From NCBI GenBank assembly GCA_041490445.1, contig JBGPTF010000010.1, positions 101,233-165,232 on the forward strand: a stretch of DNA of 64,000 nt, written 5' to 3'. Below, one piece after another: positions 52,615 through 62,864 of the stretch. Below the pieces are notes generated by a model, which worked only from the letters and a program-made list of their open reading frames with translations, was not told the origin of the DNA and did not search any database. The position numbers and the translations under genes are program-made. Position 1 is the first letter of the stretch. Each line of letters starts with the position of its first letter. This stretch comes from JBGPTF01 sp041490445 (GTDB taxonomy: Bacteria; Acidobacteriota; Terriglobia; Acidiferrales; UBA7541).

Positions 52615-52805
52615 AGGAGCTCCCCCCTTCCAGCAAGCAGTCTCAAACCTTCCAGCAAGCAATCGCAAACTGCACATGCCCCTGCCCGACCCCTATATTT
52701 GGCGAGAGCGTACGCCTGCCGTTTCCCCATGTCAAGTCCCAGGAAGGTGAAGTTAGAATAGTTCTAGACGCCATTACACCCGATTATTTATTTTATGGTG
52801 AAGTA

Positions 52806-52835
52806 TATATAAACTATATTTGTGGACTTGCGCAA
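52806..52835 (-). promoter_or_regulatory. Candidate promoter of the Oar-like gene
   Basis: Minus-strand TTGCGC (52830-52835), an 18-bp spacer and TATATA (52806-52811) in a markedly AT-rich block (52740-52830). The leader would be about 185 nt. Confidence 0.35.
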
Positions 52836-52847
52836 GGGTCTAAATTC

Positions 52848-53498
52848 TTACCGGTGTTGCCGGATGCGCTGCGCCAGGGCGCGGGCCCTCTGACGGGCAA
52901 GATCCATGAAACGCTCATCGGCGGCAATCTCGTCGAGCGCAGGGAGTAGAACTTCCGGTTCAGGAAGGACGTGGTTTTTTACATCGCCATCAACGAATAC
53001 CAGCACTTTGTTCAATCCCAATCGGTCGTAGCGCATCGCCCGCTGCAAGTCGGCAAGGTCTCCCTGCTGGCGGGACAAGCTCTCGAAGATGGCGAGCAGC
53101 TCGTTGGCGTTCTTGTCCAGCGTATAGTTGAACGTGACCTCGTGCGCGACGCCGTTTTTCTCGTAACGAAACGTTTTCTGTCCGAGGTTGGCGATCCGCC
53201 GGTGTACATCGAGCTCAAGCTTCTTGAAATTGTGAAGCTCCGCCGCGAGGCCGAAAATCTTCTGCACCAGTGGCAGGTTGACGGCGAACGGGTGCGCGCT
53301 GGCATCTTCGTCGAGCTGGCGAATGTCCCACGTTCCCCTGCCGTTCTCGCTGATCTTCAATTCCGCAAATTCCGGGTAGCTCGACTTGAACACTTTGCGG
53401 AACAGGATCGTTGCGCCATCGGCGGCGCACGCCGGCCACGCGCACACCACCAGCAGAAGAAGCAGCGCGAGAATCGGTTGGAGGCGCCGGAGAATCAT
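52848..53498 (-). CDS. Secreted hypothetical protein
   Basis: 216 aa with signal peptide (to about residue 25). Predicted alpha/beta, with TILFRKVFKSSYPEFAELKISENGRGTW and a helical C-terminus (FMDLARQRARALAQRIRQHR). No family recognised. It overlaps the ruvC stop by 4 bp (ATGA), so translation is coupled, though the functional link is unclear. Confidence 0.65.
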   Translation of the reverse strand: MILRRLQPILALLLLLVVCAWPACAADGATILFRKVFKSSYPEFAELKISENGRGTWDIRQLDEDASAHPFAVNLPLVQKIFGLAAELHNFKKLELDVHRRIANLGQKTFRYEKNGVAHEVTFNYTLDKNANELLAIFESLSRQQGDLADLQRAMRYDRLGLNKVLVFVDGDVKNHVLPEPEVLLPALDEIAADERFMDLARQRARALAQRIRQHR

Positions 53499-54097
53499 CG
53501 CCCAACTGGGATGCGTCGAATGCGGGTTCGACTGCGCGGAGCAGTCGCCGCCGCGGCGTCAACTCCCCAGCGCTCGCGCGCCTGATGCATCTGCGCGTGG
53601 CAGAGCGCCACGGCAAGCGCGTCGGCTGCGTCGGCCGGTTCGGGCGCTTCGCGCAAGTGGAGAAGGACGCGCACCATCTGTTGCATCTGCTGTTTCGTGG
53701 CCGCGCCGTAGCCGGCCACGCTGGCCTTCACTTCGCGCGGCGAGTAGCTGTGCGCGGGCACGCTCGCCTGCGCCGCGGCCAGCAGCACCACGCCGCGCAC
53801 CTCGGCGAGCTTCAGCGCCGTGCGCGCGTTCAGCGCGGTGAAGACGGACTCGACGGCGACCGCGTCGGGAGCGTATTCCTCCACGAGCTGCGCGATGACG
53901 CGATGGATCTCGCGGAGCCGCTCGGAGAACGACGCGCTTGCGTGCAGCCGCAGCGCACCGAAGTGCAGCAGGCGGGCCGCGCCGCGCTCGCACTCCACCA
54001 CGCCGTAACCGGTGGCGCCGGCGACGGCTGGGTCCACGCCGAGCACGCGGAATCGTTTCGCGGTTGCGGCGACGGCTTGCGGCAGAGGGAGCGACAT
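53495..54097 (-). CDS. ruvC: Crossover junction endodeoxyribonuclease RuvC
   Basis: Resolves Holliday junctions. The 200-aa protein starts at the ATG at 54097 (MSLPLPQ); the longer frame adds non-homologous residues. The catalytic acids are in VLGVDPAVAGATGYGVV, VAVESVF and PADAADALAVALCHAQ (with the terminal Asp pair). ruvA and ruvB are not adjacent. yebC precedes it on the same strand. Confidence 0.93.
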   Translation of the reverse strand: MSLPLPQAVAATAKRFRVLGVDPAVAGATGYGVVECERGAARLLHFGALRLHASASFSERLREIHRVIAQLVEEYAPDAVAVESVFTALNARTALKLAEVRGVVLLAAAQASVPAHSYSPREVKASVAGYGAATKQQMQQMVRVLLHLREAPEPADAADALAVALCHAQMHQARERWGVDAAAATAPRSRTRIRRIPVGR

Positions 54098-54238
54098 GGT
54101 TGCCGCGGACAGTTTACGTGCGATGAAAATCGAAGCGGTAGTGTTTTTTCGGGCGGGAGCGCCGGGAAGGAAACCGGCGGCATTCAAAAAATAATTCTGT
54201 CGCCAAGAAGTCGCCCGGCCTGCCGGCGGAAAAACTTT

Positions 54239-54994
54239 TCAGCCGGCGGAGACGGCGGCCTGGATTTCTTTTTCGTCGATATCGAAATTCGCGTACACGT
54301 GCTGGATGTCGTCGTGCTCTTCGAGCGCTTCCACCAGCCGCACCATCTGCTGCGCGGCCTGGCCGGAAAGCTTCACGTAATTCTGCGGCACCCAGGCCAC
54401 CTCGGCGGACGCCGGCGCGATGTTCGCGGCGGCGAGCGCCTCGCGCACTTTTTCAAACGCTTCCGGCGGCGTCACCACTTCCCAGGCGGAGCCGTCGTCG
54501 CGCAGATCGTCGGCGCCGGCGTCGAGCACGATGCCCATCAGTTTATCTTCGCCGGCCTGTTCCTTGGGAATGACGAAGTCGCCCTTGCGATGGAACATCC
54601 AGCCGACCGCGCCGGTTTCGGCCAGGTTGCCGCCGTGCTTCGCCATCACGTGGCGGATTTCGCCCACCACGCGGTTGCGATTCGTCGTCATCACTTCGAG
54701 GAGTATCCCGACGCCGCCGGGGCCGTATCCTTCGAACATCGTTTCTTCGAGCTGTTCGCCTTCGAGCTTGCCCGTGCCGCGCAGGATGGCGCGTTCGATG
54801 TTGTCATTGGGCATATTCTCGTTCTTGGCGGAGAGGATGGCGGTGCGCAGCCGGGGGTTGGAGTCGGGGTCGGCTCCGCCCCCGCGCGCGGCGATCGTCA
54901 ATTCGCGGATGAGCTTGGTGAAAATTTTGCCGCGGCGCGCATCGGTGGCGGCCTTTTTGTGTTTGATTGTCGCCCACTTCGAATGACCGGACAT
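54239..54994 (-). CDS. yebC: YebC/PmpR-family DNA-binding regulator
   Basis: 251 aa from the ATG at 54994 (MSGHSKWATIKHKKAATDARRGKIFTKLI, the family signature). NPRLRTAILSAKNENMPNDNIERAILRGTG and EGYGPGGVGILLEVMTTNRNR follow. Widely conserved, affects translation or transcription. Longer upstream frame excluded. Confidence 0.95.
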   Translation of the reverse strand: MSGHSKWATIKHKKAATDARRGKIFTKLIRELTIAARGGGADPDSNPRLRTAILSAKNENMPNDNIERAILRGTGKLEGEQLEETMFEGYGPGGVGILLEVMTTNRNRVVGEIRHVMAKHGGNLAETGAVGWMFHRKGDFVIPKEQAGEDKLMGIVLDAGADDLRDDGSAWEVVTPPEAFEKVREALAAANIAPASAEVAWVPQNYVKLSGQAAQQMVRLVEALEEHDDIQHVYANFDIDEKEIQAAVSAG

Positions 54995-55056
54995 AAGAGC
55001 AGCCTCAACGGACAGAATGGCAGGGACGCCGTACTCGCTCTTGCTGCGCCAGTCTA

Positions 55057-55486
55057 GCATACCTGCCATTTCTGCGGAAGGCGGAACGGGCGGATTAGCT
55101 GTCGCCCGGCGCGGCTGACGCGGTGGGGCAAGGGCTCGATTTCGCTTCCAAAAAAAGTGCTCTTTTGTTGCGACTTGGATGAGGCCGTGGTGTTTGTTTT
55201 CAATAGCTTGGGAGTGTTTTTGTTTGCTTTTTTGTTGCGATTTGAAAGCAGGCAAGAAAACGAGGCAAGAAGGAGGGGAAGCAACGAGGCAGGGAGGCAC
55301 GGAAGCAAGGAAGCAGGGATAAAGGGACGCGTCGAAGCCGGAAAGCAAAACAGAGTTGAGGCGGGAGAACCGTCTGCCGGGCGCGGCGCTGGCCCGCCGC
55401 CGCGGACAGGCCCTCCAGAGGACGTTGGCCCGCTGAGGCGGGCAAGCTTGCGAGTTCATGGGACACGCTAGCACGCGGCGGAGCGT
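55057..55486. other. Non-coding, compositionally biased gap
   Basis: A 430-bp gap between yebC and a transposase remnant. The middle (55157-55330) is a T/G-rich then A/G-rich low-complexity stretch (for example GGCAAGAAGGAGGGGAAGC). No gene, RNA or repeat that I can name. Strand-asymmetric purine run. Confidence 0.4.
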
Positions 55487-55740
55487 TTGTCACGCCAAGT
55501 TGGTTGTGGACATTGGAGAGACGCACTGGCGGCGGGCTGTGGGTGCGGACGTTTCAGAACGTGGAAGAGTTGCGGTGCGCGCTGGCGGAATTTCGTGAGC
55601 GCTACAAGCAGCGATGGATCGTCGGGCGCCTGGACTGCCTCACGCCAGCCGAGGCTCGGCAGCAACTCCTTGCACTCGGAGTCGCTGCATGAATACACTC
55701 AATTCACTGTCCAAACAATCCGGTGCGATACATCCTCAGT
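55487..55740 (+). mobile_element. IS3/IS481-type transposase C-terminal remnant
   Basis: Residues FQNVEELRCALAEFRERYKQRWIVGRLDCLTPAEARQQLL are the end of an rve-type transposase (RYxxxWxxxRLxxxTPAxAR). After the stop comes an end-like sequence ACTGTCCAAACAATCCGG, also found at the right side of the IS remnant at 62.6 kb. N-terminal and catalytic parts are missing. Confidence 0.75.
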
Positions 55741-56608
55741 CCATCGGCACCTGCGTGATTTGACTTCTACCCCATCGACGAATGTCATTTACCAGAACGG
55801 TCGGAATTGCTGCACCAGATAACATTTCAACAATTCGCAGCCGATCGAACGCAATTCCACCAAGCGTCCCGTATTCAAGCCACAATTGATTGTCGATCTC
55901 CACAAAGGGTATAGCGAACGCGCGCATCGGGCTTACAACAAATTCTATGTAGCGCTCCCAAAGTTGAACATTGAGTTCAGTTAATTTAGCTTTCCAATTA
56001 ATCCCGCTTGCGCATTGCGTCAAGACAACCAATTGTCCGCCTCGACGGTCGGCAAAAGGCTTCCACGCAATGACGTCCGCGCGACAGTCCTTTGTGTCCG
56101 GATTGAGCGGCTTCGCTCTACGTACGCCTTCTCCCAATTCTCCGGAGAGAAACGACAGCATCTCGCCGAAGTTCTTTGGAACAGGCAGATCGCGCTGGTG
56201 CCCAATGCGAAAGGCCTTACCCGAGATGTATTGTTCCAGGGCAAAAGCTACCGTTCGCTCAAACAACTTAGATACTTCCTTGTAGCTCTTGAGACGAGTC
56301 TCCGCGAACTGATGCGCCAAGCTCAACAACACGAGCATTGTGTAAACCGGATGTGCCGTCCATTTATCTCGGCGAATAATACGTCGAGGCTCCACAGTAA
56401 ATGGATAGGACGCTCCTAAGACCCTCGCTCTGCGTTCAAGCTCACGCCAAATTGAAGCAGAAAGATCCTCAGCATTTGGGACTTCGTACCGCCTTAGTTG
56501 GTCAACCGTGTCTGACTGGGAGATTCTGGGTGTCGTACCTTTCAGACCAGAAACCTCAACCCAATCTGCGAGCTCCGCTGTTGCCGTCGTGGACGGAACC
56601 GGAATCAT
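55736..56608 (-). CDS. Uncharacterised protein with PD-(D/E)xK-like motif, candidate endonuclease
   Basis: 290 aa, no family I recognise. A central segment ADVIAWKPFADRRGGQLVVLTQCASGINWKAK (about 177-208) fits a PD-(D/E)xK nuclease strand pair: D178 then a hydrophobic strand with Q198-C199 in place of E-x-K, followed by lysines 206 and 208. The start overlaps the ParB-like stop (TGATG), so it is the last gene of the four-gene set with the glycosylase and m5C methylase. Its role as the restriction enzyme is inferred from position and the motif only. Lower GC than the surroundings. Confidence 0.55.
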   Translation of the reverse strand: MIPVPSTTATAELADWVEVSGLKGTTPRISQSDTVDQLRRYEVPNAEDLSASIWRELERRARVLGASYPFTVEPRRIIRRDKWTAHPVYTMLVLLSLAHQFAETRLKSYKEVSKLFERTVAFALEQYISGKAFRIGHQRDLPVPKNFGEMLSFLSGELGEGVRRAKPLNPDTKDCRADVIAWKPFADRRGGQLVVLTQCASGINWKAKLTELNVQLWERYIEFVVSPMRAFAIPFVEIDNQLWLEYGTLGGIAFDRLRIVEMLSGAAIPTVLVNDIRRWGRSQITQVPMD

Positions 56609-57705
56609 CAGCTCAAAGCCTTTCGAAGGGCAGCAACAGTTTCTTCGCAGCGTCTTACTCCCACATCGACTTTCTTTGACTTCTTGTGACGATGTGCATC
56701 CTTTACCGCTTCATCCAAGTGATAACTTGCTTTCGCTAAGTGCTCCAAGATCCGTGTTTCTTCTCCAGCTGTCAGCTGCCGGGCTGCCTCCAAATTCCTG
56801 CTCACCCGCAGCAGTGCAAGCGCCTGTGGAGCTGCTACTACTGCTCCAAGTGTTGTGATTTCACGAGAATCTGAGATAACAGGAGATTGCTCGTCCGCAC
56901 CAGCGATCCAGGAAACGAATTCCTTTAGATTGTTCTCTCTCGCCTTTGGTACTGGAGTCACAAGAACGGAAGGCCGATCCGTCTTCTCCTTCGAAGCGGT
57001 TATTCCGAGGTGCTCTTTTAGTGGTGCGCTCGACAGAGCTCTGGTGAAAACGCCGTATGCTTTTTCTAGTCCGGATACATCGATCCCAAAAATGTTCCGA
57101 GCCTGGAGATAGATCCGATACCCCATATAGTGAAGTTTGATCGCATTTGCTTTGCTCCCAACGCAGCGGGCCGCTTCTTGAAAATCCATCTGATGGTCAA
57201 CAATCAAGCTATTGATAAAGCGTGCCTTCGCGAGAGGTTCCCAGGGCTTCACCCCTGTAATATGCCGATAGCCCATGAAAGTCAGCAGTTGCCCGCGATC
57301 CTGATATGCAATGACGGGGACTTCTGACACATCGAACTTGGCACTTGAAGTAATTTCGTTCCATTCCCCAAGCTTCAACCGAGTTCGGAGCGCATGATCG
57401 TTTATGAGCTTCAGGGCAGCGAGCCTTCGGTTGCCCTCAATGACTATGTATTGCTTCTTCTCTCTGCAAGTCGGATCTTGTATGACCGCGAGAGGCTCCT
57501 CCGAAAAAAATCCGTTATCAGCAAGAGACCGGCCCAGTTCGATCAATGAATAGTCTTCTGATAGTAGCGCCAGGAGTTCGTCCTGCGAACGTGGTTTCTC
57601 TCTTTCGGGAAGGCGGGGGTTCTTGGGATCGAGCTGCAAGGCATCGACTTTGACGGTGCGCGGCTCTCCGAGGGGAGACTTTTCTGTGCCTCGCTTCGCG
57701 GCCAT
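56608..57705 (-). CDS. ParB/Srx-domain protein in methylation cassette
   Basis: 365 aa from the ATG at 57705 (MAAKRGTEKSPLG); a GTG-type extension upstream is possible. The N-terminal ParB fold has VDALQLDPKNPRLP, NGFFSEEPLAVIQ and the box IVIEGNRRLAALKLI (about 74-90). The rest is helical and lacks the standard ParB HTH and parS-binding parts. Such stand-alone ParB-like proteins occur near restriction and phage genes. Tightly coupled with the downstream gene. Confidence 0.75.
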   Translation of the reverse strand: MAAKRGTEKSPLGEPRTVKVDALQLDPKNPRLPEREKPRSQDELLALLSEDYSLIELGRSLADNGFFSEEPLAVIQDPTCREKKQYIVIEGNRRLAALKLINDHALRTRLKLGEWNEITSSAKFDVSEVPVIAYQDRGQLLTFMGYRHITGVKPWEPLAKARFINSLIVDHQMDFQEAARCVGSKANAIKLHYMGYRIYLQARNIFGIDVSGLEKAYGVFTRALSSAPLKEHLGITASKEKTDRPSVLVTPVPKARENNLKEFVSWIAGADEQSPVISDSREITTLGAVVAAPQALALLRVSRNLEAARQLTAGEETRILEHLAKASYHLDEAVKDAHRHKKSKKVDVGVRRCEETVAALRKALS

Positions 57706-57759
57706 CCTTCCTCCTTCAGTACCCCTGCCGTCTCGTCTCTGCATCCCTACTCAATTTTG

Positions 57760-59007
57760 TTACGCGGTCAGTCTTTTGCGTGCTCCCGGTCCCCGACCTG
57801 TCCCGGGATGTTCACGCCGTCTGCGACGTAATGGAAGGTATTGGGAGGCCACGCGCTTGCGGGGTTCTGGTGGTGGACTATTTCTTCGGCGGCTCGGTAT
57901 TAGAGTGAGATCGGTCCTCACCAGTTCACCTAAGAGCTGGCGACAAATTTCTAGGCCGAGCATCTCAGCAAGAGCGCACGGTACGGCATTTCCAATCTGC
58001 CGATGTGCAGCTCTTCTGTCACCGCTAATGTGGTATCCGTCAGGAAAAGTTTGCAGTCGGCAAAGTTCCTTGATTGAGAGCAGTCTACTCCTCCAGTGAA
58101 AAGGCCCCGTGGCTGGGCCTGGTACTGCCTGAATCGTCCAAGAGGGCTCGCTCTTGGCTAGTTTTAACAGGAAGGACCAGAATCTTGTCCTCCAACCGAA
58201 CAGCGGTGCACCGCCGCATCGGGGCGTATGCCACAGATAGTTCTTTCCCTCAGGAATACTCGGTAGCAGACCTGTCCATTTTCCTGTCGGCTCCAACTCC
58301 TCCGGCCACCTATCGAGATCGAGATCTCCGATGGCATCCCATGTGCTCATGTATGGCTCTTCCGCTCCCGGGCCATGTGTCGGACGGGGTAGGACAAACC
58401 CCACACCTTCTCTTTGAGCCACAACGAAGATGCGCTCCCTCCGCTGTGGGATTCCGTAACTAGCAGCGTTAATGTGGATCACCTGAGGATTGTATTTTGA
58501 GCCAGTGCGCCGATTTATTGCTGCGATTTGCCGTTTAAGGAGTCGCAGGCCTTCATCCTTACCATCAAAAGCCAGGCCTTTCACGTTTTCCAGGACAAAC
58601 ACCTTTGGCATCGCCACTTCGACTATCCTCAAATATGCCTTTAGTGTGTTCGCCCGTGGGTCTTTCAGACGACCCGAATCCCCCCTAGACCAATAGCCTG
58701 ATTTTGAAAATGGCTGACAGGGTGGACCGCCAGCGAGCAGTGTCGTCTGGCCCGGCCTGAGCCCGGCCTGACGGAGTATCTCCGTGGGCTCAATGCGATG
58801 AATGTCACCGGGCTCTGCGATCTTCCAATCGGGCCGATTGAGGTGCAGTGTCGCTCGTGCATCCTCGTCAATCTCGACACAGAGCCTGGTATCGAAGCCT
58901 GCGGCCTCAAGGCCCAGGTCTAAGCCACCAGCACCGGCAAATAGTGAGATGACGCTCTTCGCTGAGCCACGCAAAAGGCGTGAATGCATCTTGCTCCACA
59001 TAGTCAT
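57760..59007 (-). CDS. DNA (cytosine-5) methyltransferase
   Basis: 415 aa. Motif I VISLFAGAGGLDLGLEAAGF, IV GGPPCQPFS with the catalytic Cys, VI ENVKGL, VIII QRRERIFVVAQ and X HRQIGNAVP. The variable region with the target-recognition domain lies between about 200 and 320. The ATG at 59007 overlaps the glycosylase stop (ATGA). Ends with a basic tail (about 380-415). Recognition site not predictable. Confidence 0.93.
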   Translation of the reverse strand: MTMWSKMHSRLLRGSAKSVISLFAGAGGLDLGLEAAGFDTRLCVEIDEDARATLHLNRPDWKIAEPGDIHRIEPTEILRQAGLRPGQTTLLAGGPPCQPFSKSGYWSRGDSGRLKDPRANTLKAYLRIVEVAMPKVFVLENVKGLAFDGKDEGLRLLKRQIAAINRRTGSKYNPQVIHINAASYGIPQRRERIFVVAQREGVGFVLPRPTHGPGAEEPYMSTWDAIGDLDLDRWPEELEPTGKWTGLLPSIPEGKNYLWHTPRCGGAPLFGWRTRFWSFLLKLAKSEPSWTIQAVPGPATGPFHWRSRLLSIKELCRLQTFPDGYHISGDRRAAHRQIGNAVPCALAEMLGLEICRQLLGELVRTDLTLIPSRRRNSPPPEPRKRVASQYLPLRRRRREHPGTGRGPGARKRLTA

Positions 59008-59720
59008 GCTGCATACTCCACGTACGGGGGCGAAGAGTATGATCGCGTGACGGCACAACCGAACTTGCAGTTCTCACGGATGGTACACTCGTCACACTTT
59101 GGCCGAATTGCTTGGCAGACTTGGCGACCATGGCAGATTGAATTCACGTGAAAAGAGAAGCGATCGCTTGGCGCGATCAACGCATCAAGTTCGGCATGGA
59201 TTTCTCTTTCCGAGAGACCTTCCCGCACTAGACCGATTCTCGTCGCCAAACGCCGAACGTGCACATCGACAGGCAGCACCCTACGTCTCATGCTGTACAT
59301 CATGATGCACCGGGCCGTCTTGATCCCCACGCCCGGAAGTGAGCGAAGAAACGATTCCACGCGCTGGTCTTTCCACCCGCTGAGCCGCGCCAATGAAAGT
59401 GTCCCCATCTCTGTTTCAATACGTTTCAACGACCCGATGATCCAGGCCGCTTTCTGTCGCGAAAGTCCCCCAGTACTTATCATCCTCGCGACCTGTTTTA
59501 CAGACATACGCAAAAGCGCTTGCGGACCACCCGCTGCCACAACCCTTTTCCATGACGCCTGAGCATTGGGCCAGTGAGTTTGCCGGGTGAGGCTGATGTA
59601 AACAAGCTCCTTGATCGGCTCCCTAAAATTTCCGAGGTGCGGCGATCTGTACTCGCGCTGAAGAAGTCTGATGATTCTTGCAGCTTGTTGGCGAAGACGG
59701 TTCTGTCGCTTTTGTCTCAT
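59004..59720 (-). CDS. HhH-GPD DNA glycosylase with [4Fe-4S] cluster (EndoIII/MutY-like)
   Basis: 238 aa from the ATG at 59720 (alternative ATG 59780). Helix-hairpin-helix LPGVGIKTARCIMMYS with the catalytic Lys, PVDVHVRRLATRIG with the catalytic Asp, and an iron-sulfur site C-x6-C-x2-C-x5-C (CQAIRPKCDECTIRENC). Related enzymes encoded beside m5C methylases (Mig.Mth) remove T from G:T mismatches made when 5mC deaminates. Such a function is inferred. Overlaps the methylase start. Confidence 0.88.
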   Translation of the reverse strand: MRQKRQNRLRQQAARIIRLLQREYRSPHLGNFREPIKELVYISLTRQTHWPNAQASWKRVVAAGGPQALLRMSVKQVARMISTGGLSRQKAAWIIGSLKRIETEMGTLSLARLSGWKDQRVESFLRSLPGVGIKTARCIMMYSMRRRVLPVDVHVRRLATRIGLVREGLSEREIHAELDALIAPSDRFSFHVNSICHGRQVCQAIRPKCDECTIRENCKFGCAVTRSYSSPPYVEYAA

Positions 59721-59940
59721 TCCACCCACTTCCGGCAGACGGCCCCGAAAACTGGTTTCAGTCGTCAAGACCTGATCCATTCGGGCGGCGCAACTTGCTG
59801 AAACGATGATCCTTCGACGTCCCTCTTCGGCCAAGCTTGCCGCCTGAAATTTTCGGGACCTCTGCGAACCAGTAGAGTCCCAAACTATCGCAGATTGTAT
59901 GGGATAACAAGAAAATCTGCACTGTTTGGCTCCAGAATGT

Positions 59941-60025
59941 CCCGCGCCGTAGGATTTCATTGGACACCGAATTGTGATGGGAATGAGTGAGAAATCACGA
60001 GGAGGTGTCTGTGAGCAAAGAGAGA
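59941..60025 (+). repeat. 85-bp direct repeat, copy 1
   Basis: Matches 62153-62237 with about 7 mismatches. Contains TTGGACACCGAATTGTGA, which resembles an IS end, and a GGAGGT followed by GTGAGCAAAGAGAGA, which looks like an IS open-frame start. The other side of rpoD holds the second copy. Confidence 0.85.
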
Positions 60026-60091
60026 GAACCAGCTTCGGGGGCCCTGGTAGGGAGCCCGCAGGGCGGCCGGAGGGGCAGTCCAGGGTTATTG

Positions 60092-61807
<1,716 letters not shown>

Positions 61808-62059
61808 AGGTTTCTCCCGTTGTTAGGCCACCAGCCGAGTTGGCCAAGCCCGCCCCAAGGCGAGACCATCGTCTAAAGAGGGATACTCGGACGCCCCTAC
61901 TGGATGAGGACCAAAGGTAATGCCTGGATTCCAGCTCTGAAGTGAGTGTCCGCCACGCTGCTCTTCGCGGGTCCTGACCCTGAGTGTCCCGACGCCCTGG
62001 GGCCCCGCACCGTACATCTCGTCCGAGAATTCCCGACTTGAATTTTACCCCTCGCTAAG

Positions 62060-62086
62060 ATTATACACTAGCGGCTCGCCTCTCAA
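62060..62086 (-). promoter_or_regulatory. Sigma-70-like promoter of rpoD
   Basis: Minus-strand TTGAGA (62081-62086), 15-bp spacer, TATAAT (62060-62065), giving a leader of about 245 nt. The 345-bp gap upstream of rpoD shows no gene. Confidence 0.55.
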
Positions 62087-62152
62087 GCTCAGATCAGACT
62101 GGCGGGGGTTGGGTGGCACCGCGGCTAGTTTGGCCGTATGCCAGTACCGTTT

Positions 62153-62237
62153 CCCGCGCCCTAGGATTTTCTTGGACACCGAATTGTGATGAAAATGAGT
62201 GAGAAATCACGAGGAGGTGTCTGTGAACAAAGAGAGA
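62153..62237 (+). repeat. 85-bp direct repeat, copy 2
   Basis: About 92% identical by eye to 59941-60025, same orientation. Marks the left end of the IS remnant that follows. Confidence 0.85.
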
Positions 62238-62667
62238 AGTGGTTTCGGGAGGCCCTTAGGAAAGCGGACATTTCTACTTTGCACAAACCAGAGATTCTCA
62301 TCTTGCGGCTACCCGACCACGGCGGGCCCGCCGGGGCGGGCGGCATGACTGAGGCAGCCAGTACATGAGCGATGCCTTTCAGTCGGAGATACGCTTCCTG
62401 GGAATCGAGTCTTCTCCGGCGTTCGTGCGGCAGCCGGAGGGAAACGGCTGCGTGGAACGCTTCATGCGCACGCTGAAGGAAAAGTTGCTGTGGCTGCGCA
62501 GCTTCCGAAATGTCGAGGAACTGCGAGAAGCACCGCGGGCGTTCAAAGAACAATACAACGACACTGGCTCATCGAACGAAGCCGTTTTTCGATCACCCCG
62601 GGAGGCCCGGCGGGATTTTCATGTTTTCGGAGCTGCCGCGTGATTACACTCGCTCAACTGTCCAACC
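62170..62667 (+). mobile_element. Decayed IS3/IS481-type insertion sequence
   Basis: An internally deleted IS. The left end has TTGGACA at about 62173; the right end has TGTCCAA (about 62660). The transposase core survives as GIESSPAFVRQPEGNGCVERFMRTLKEKLLWLRSFRNVEELRE in 62365-62560, with frame breaks before (a GC-rich duplication of about 20 bp near 62320) and after (YND then a shift to HWLIERSRF). About 500 bp remain of an expected 1.2-1.4 kb. Confidence 0.75.
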
Positions 62668-62864
62668 AATTCGGAGCGGAACAGGCGCAGTCACTCCCCG
62701 CGGGGACACGGCGGCCAGGGTTCAAGAGAGTCAAGGCAGCATCCTAGAAAATAGTTAGGACGGGTGTCTGCACAATTGTGAACAGCTCTGAAACGGGGGC
62801 AAATCTGCGGGCCCCTGTGATGAGGAAAAGCTGGAATCATCGGTAGCAGTCTTGGGAAGATGGC

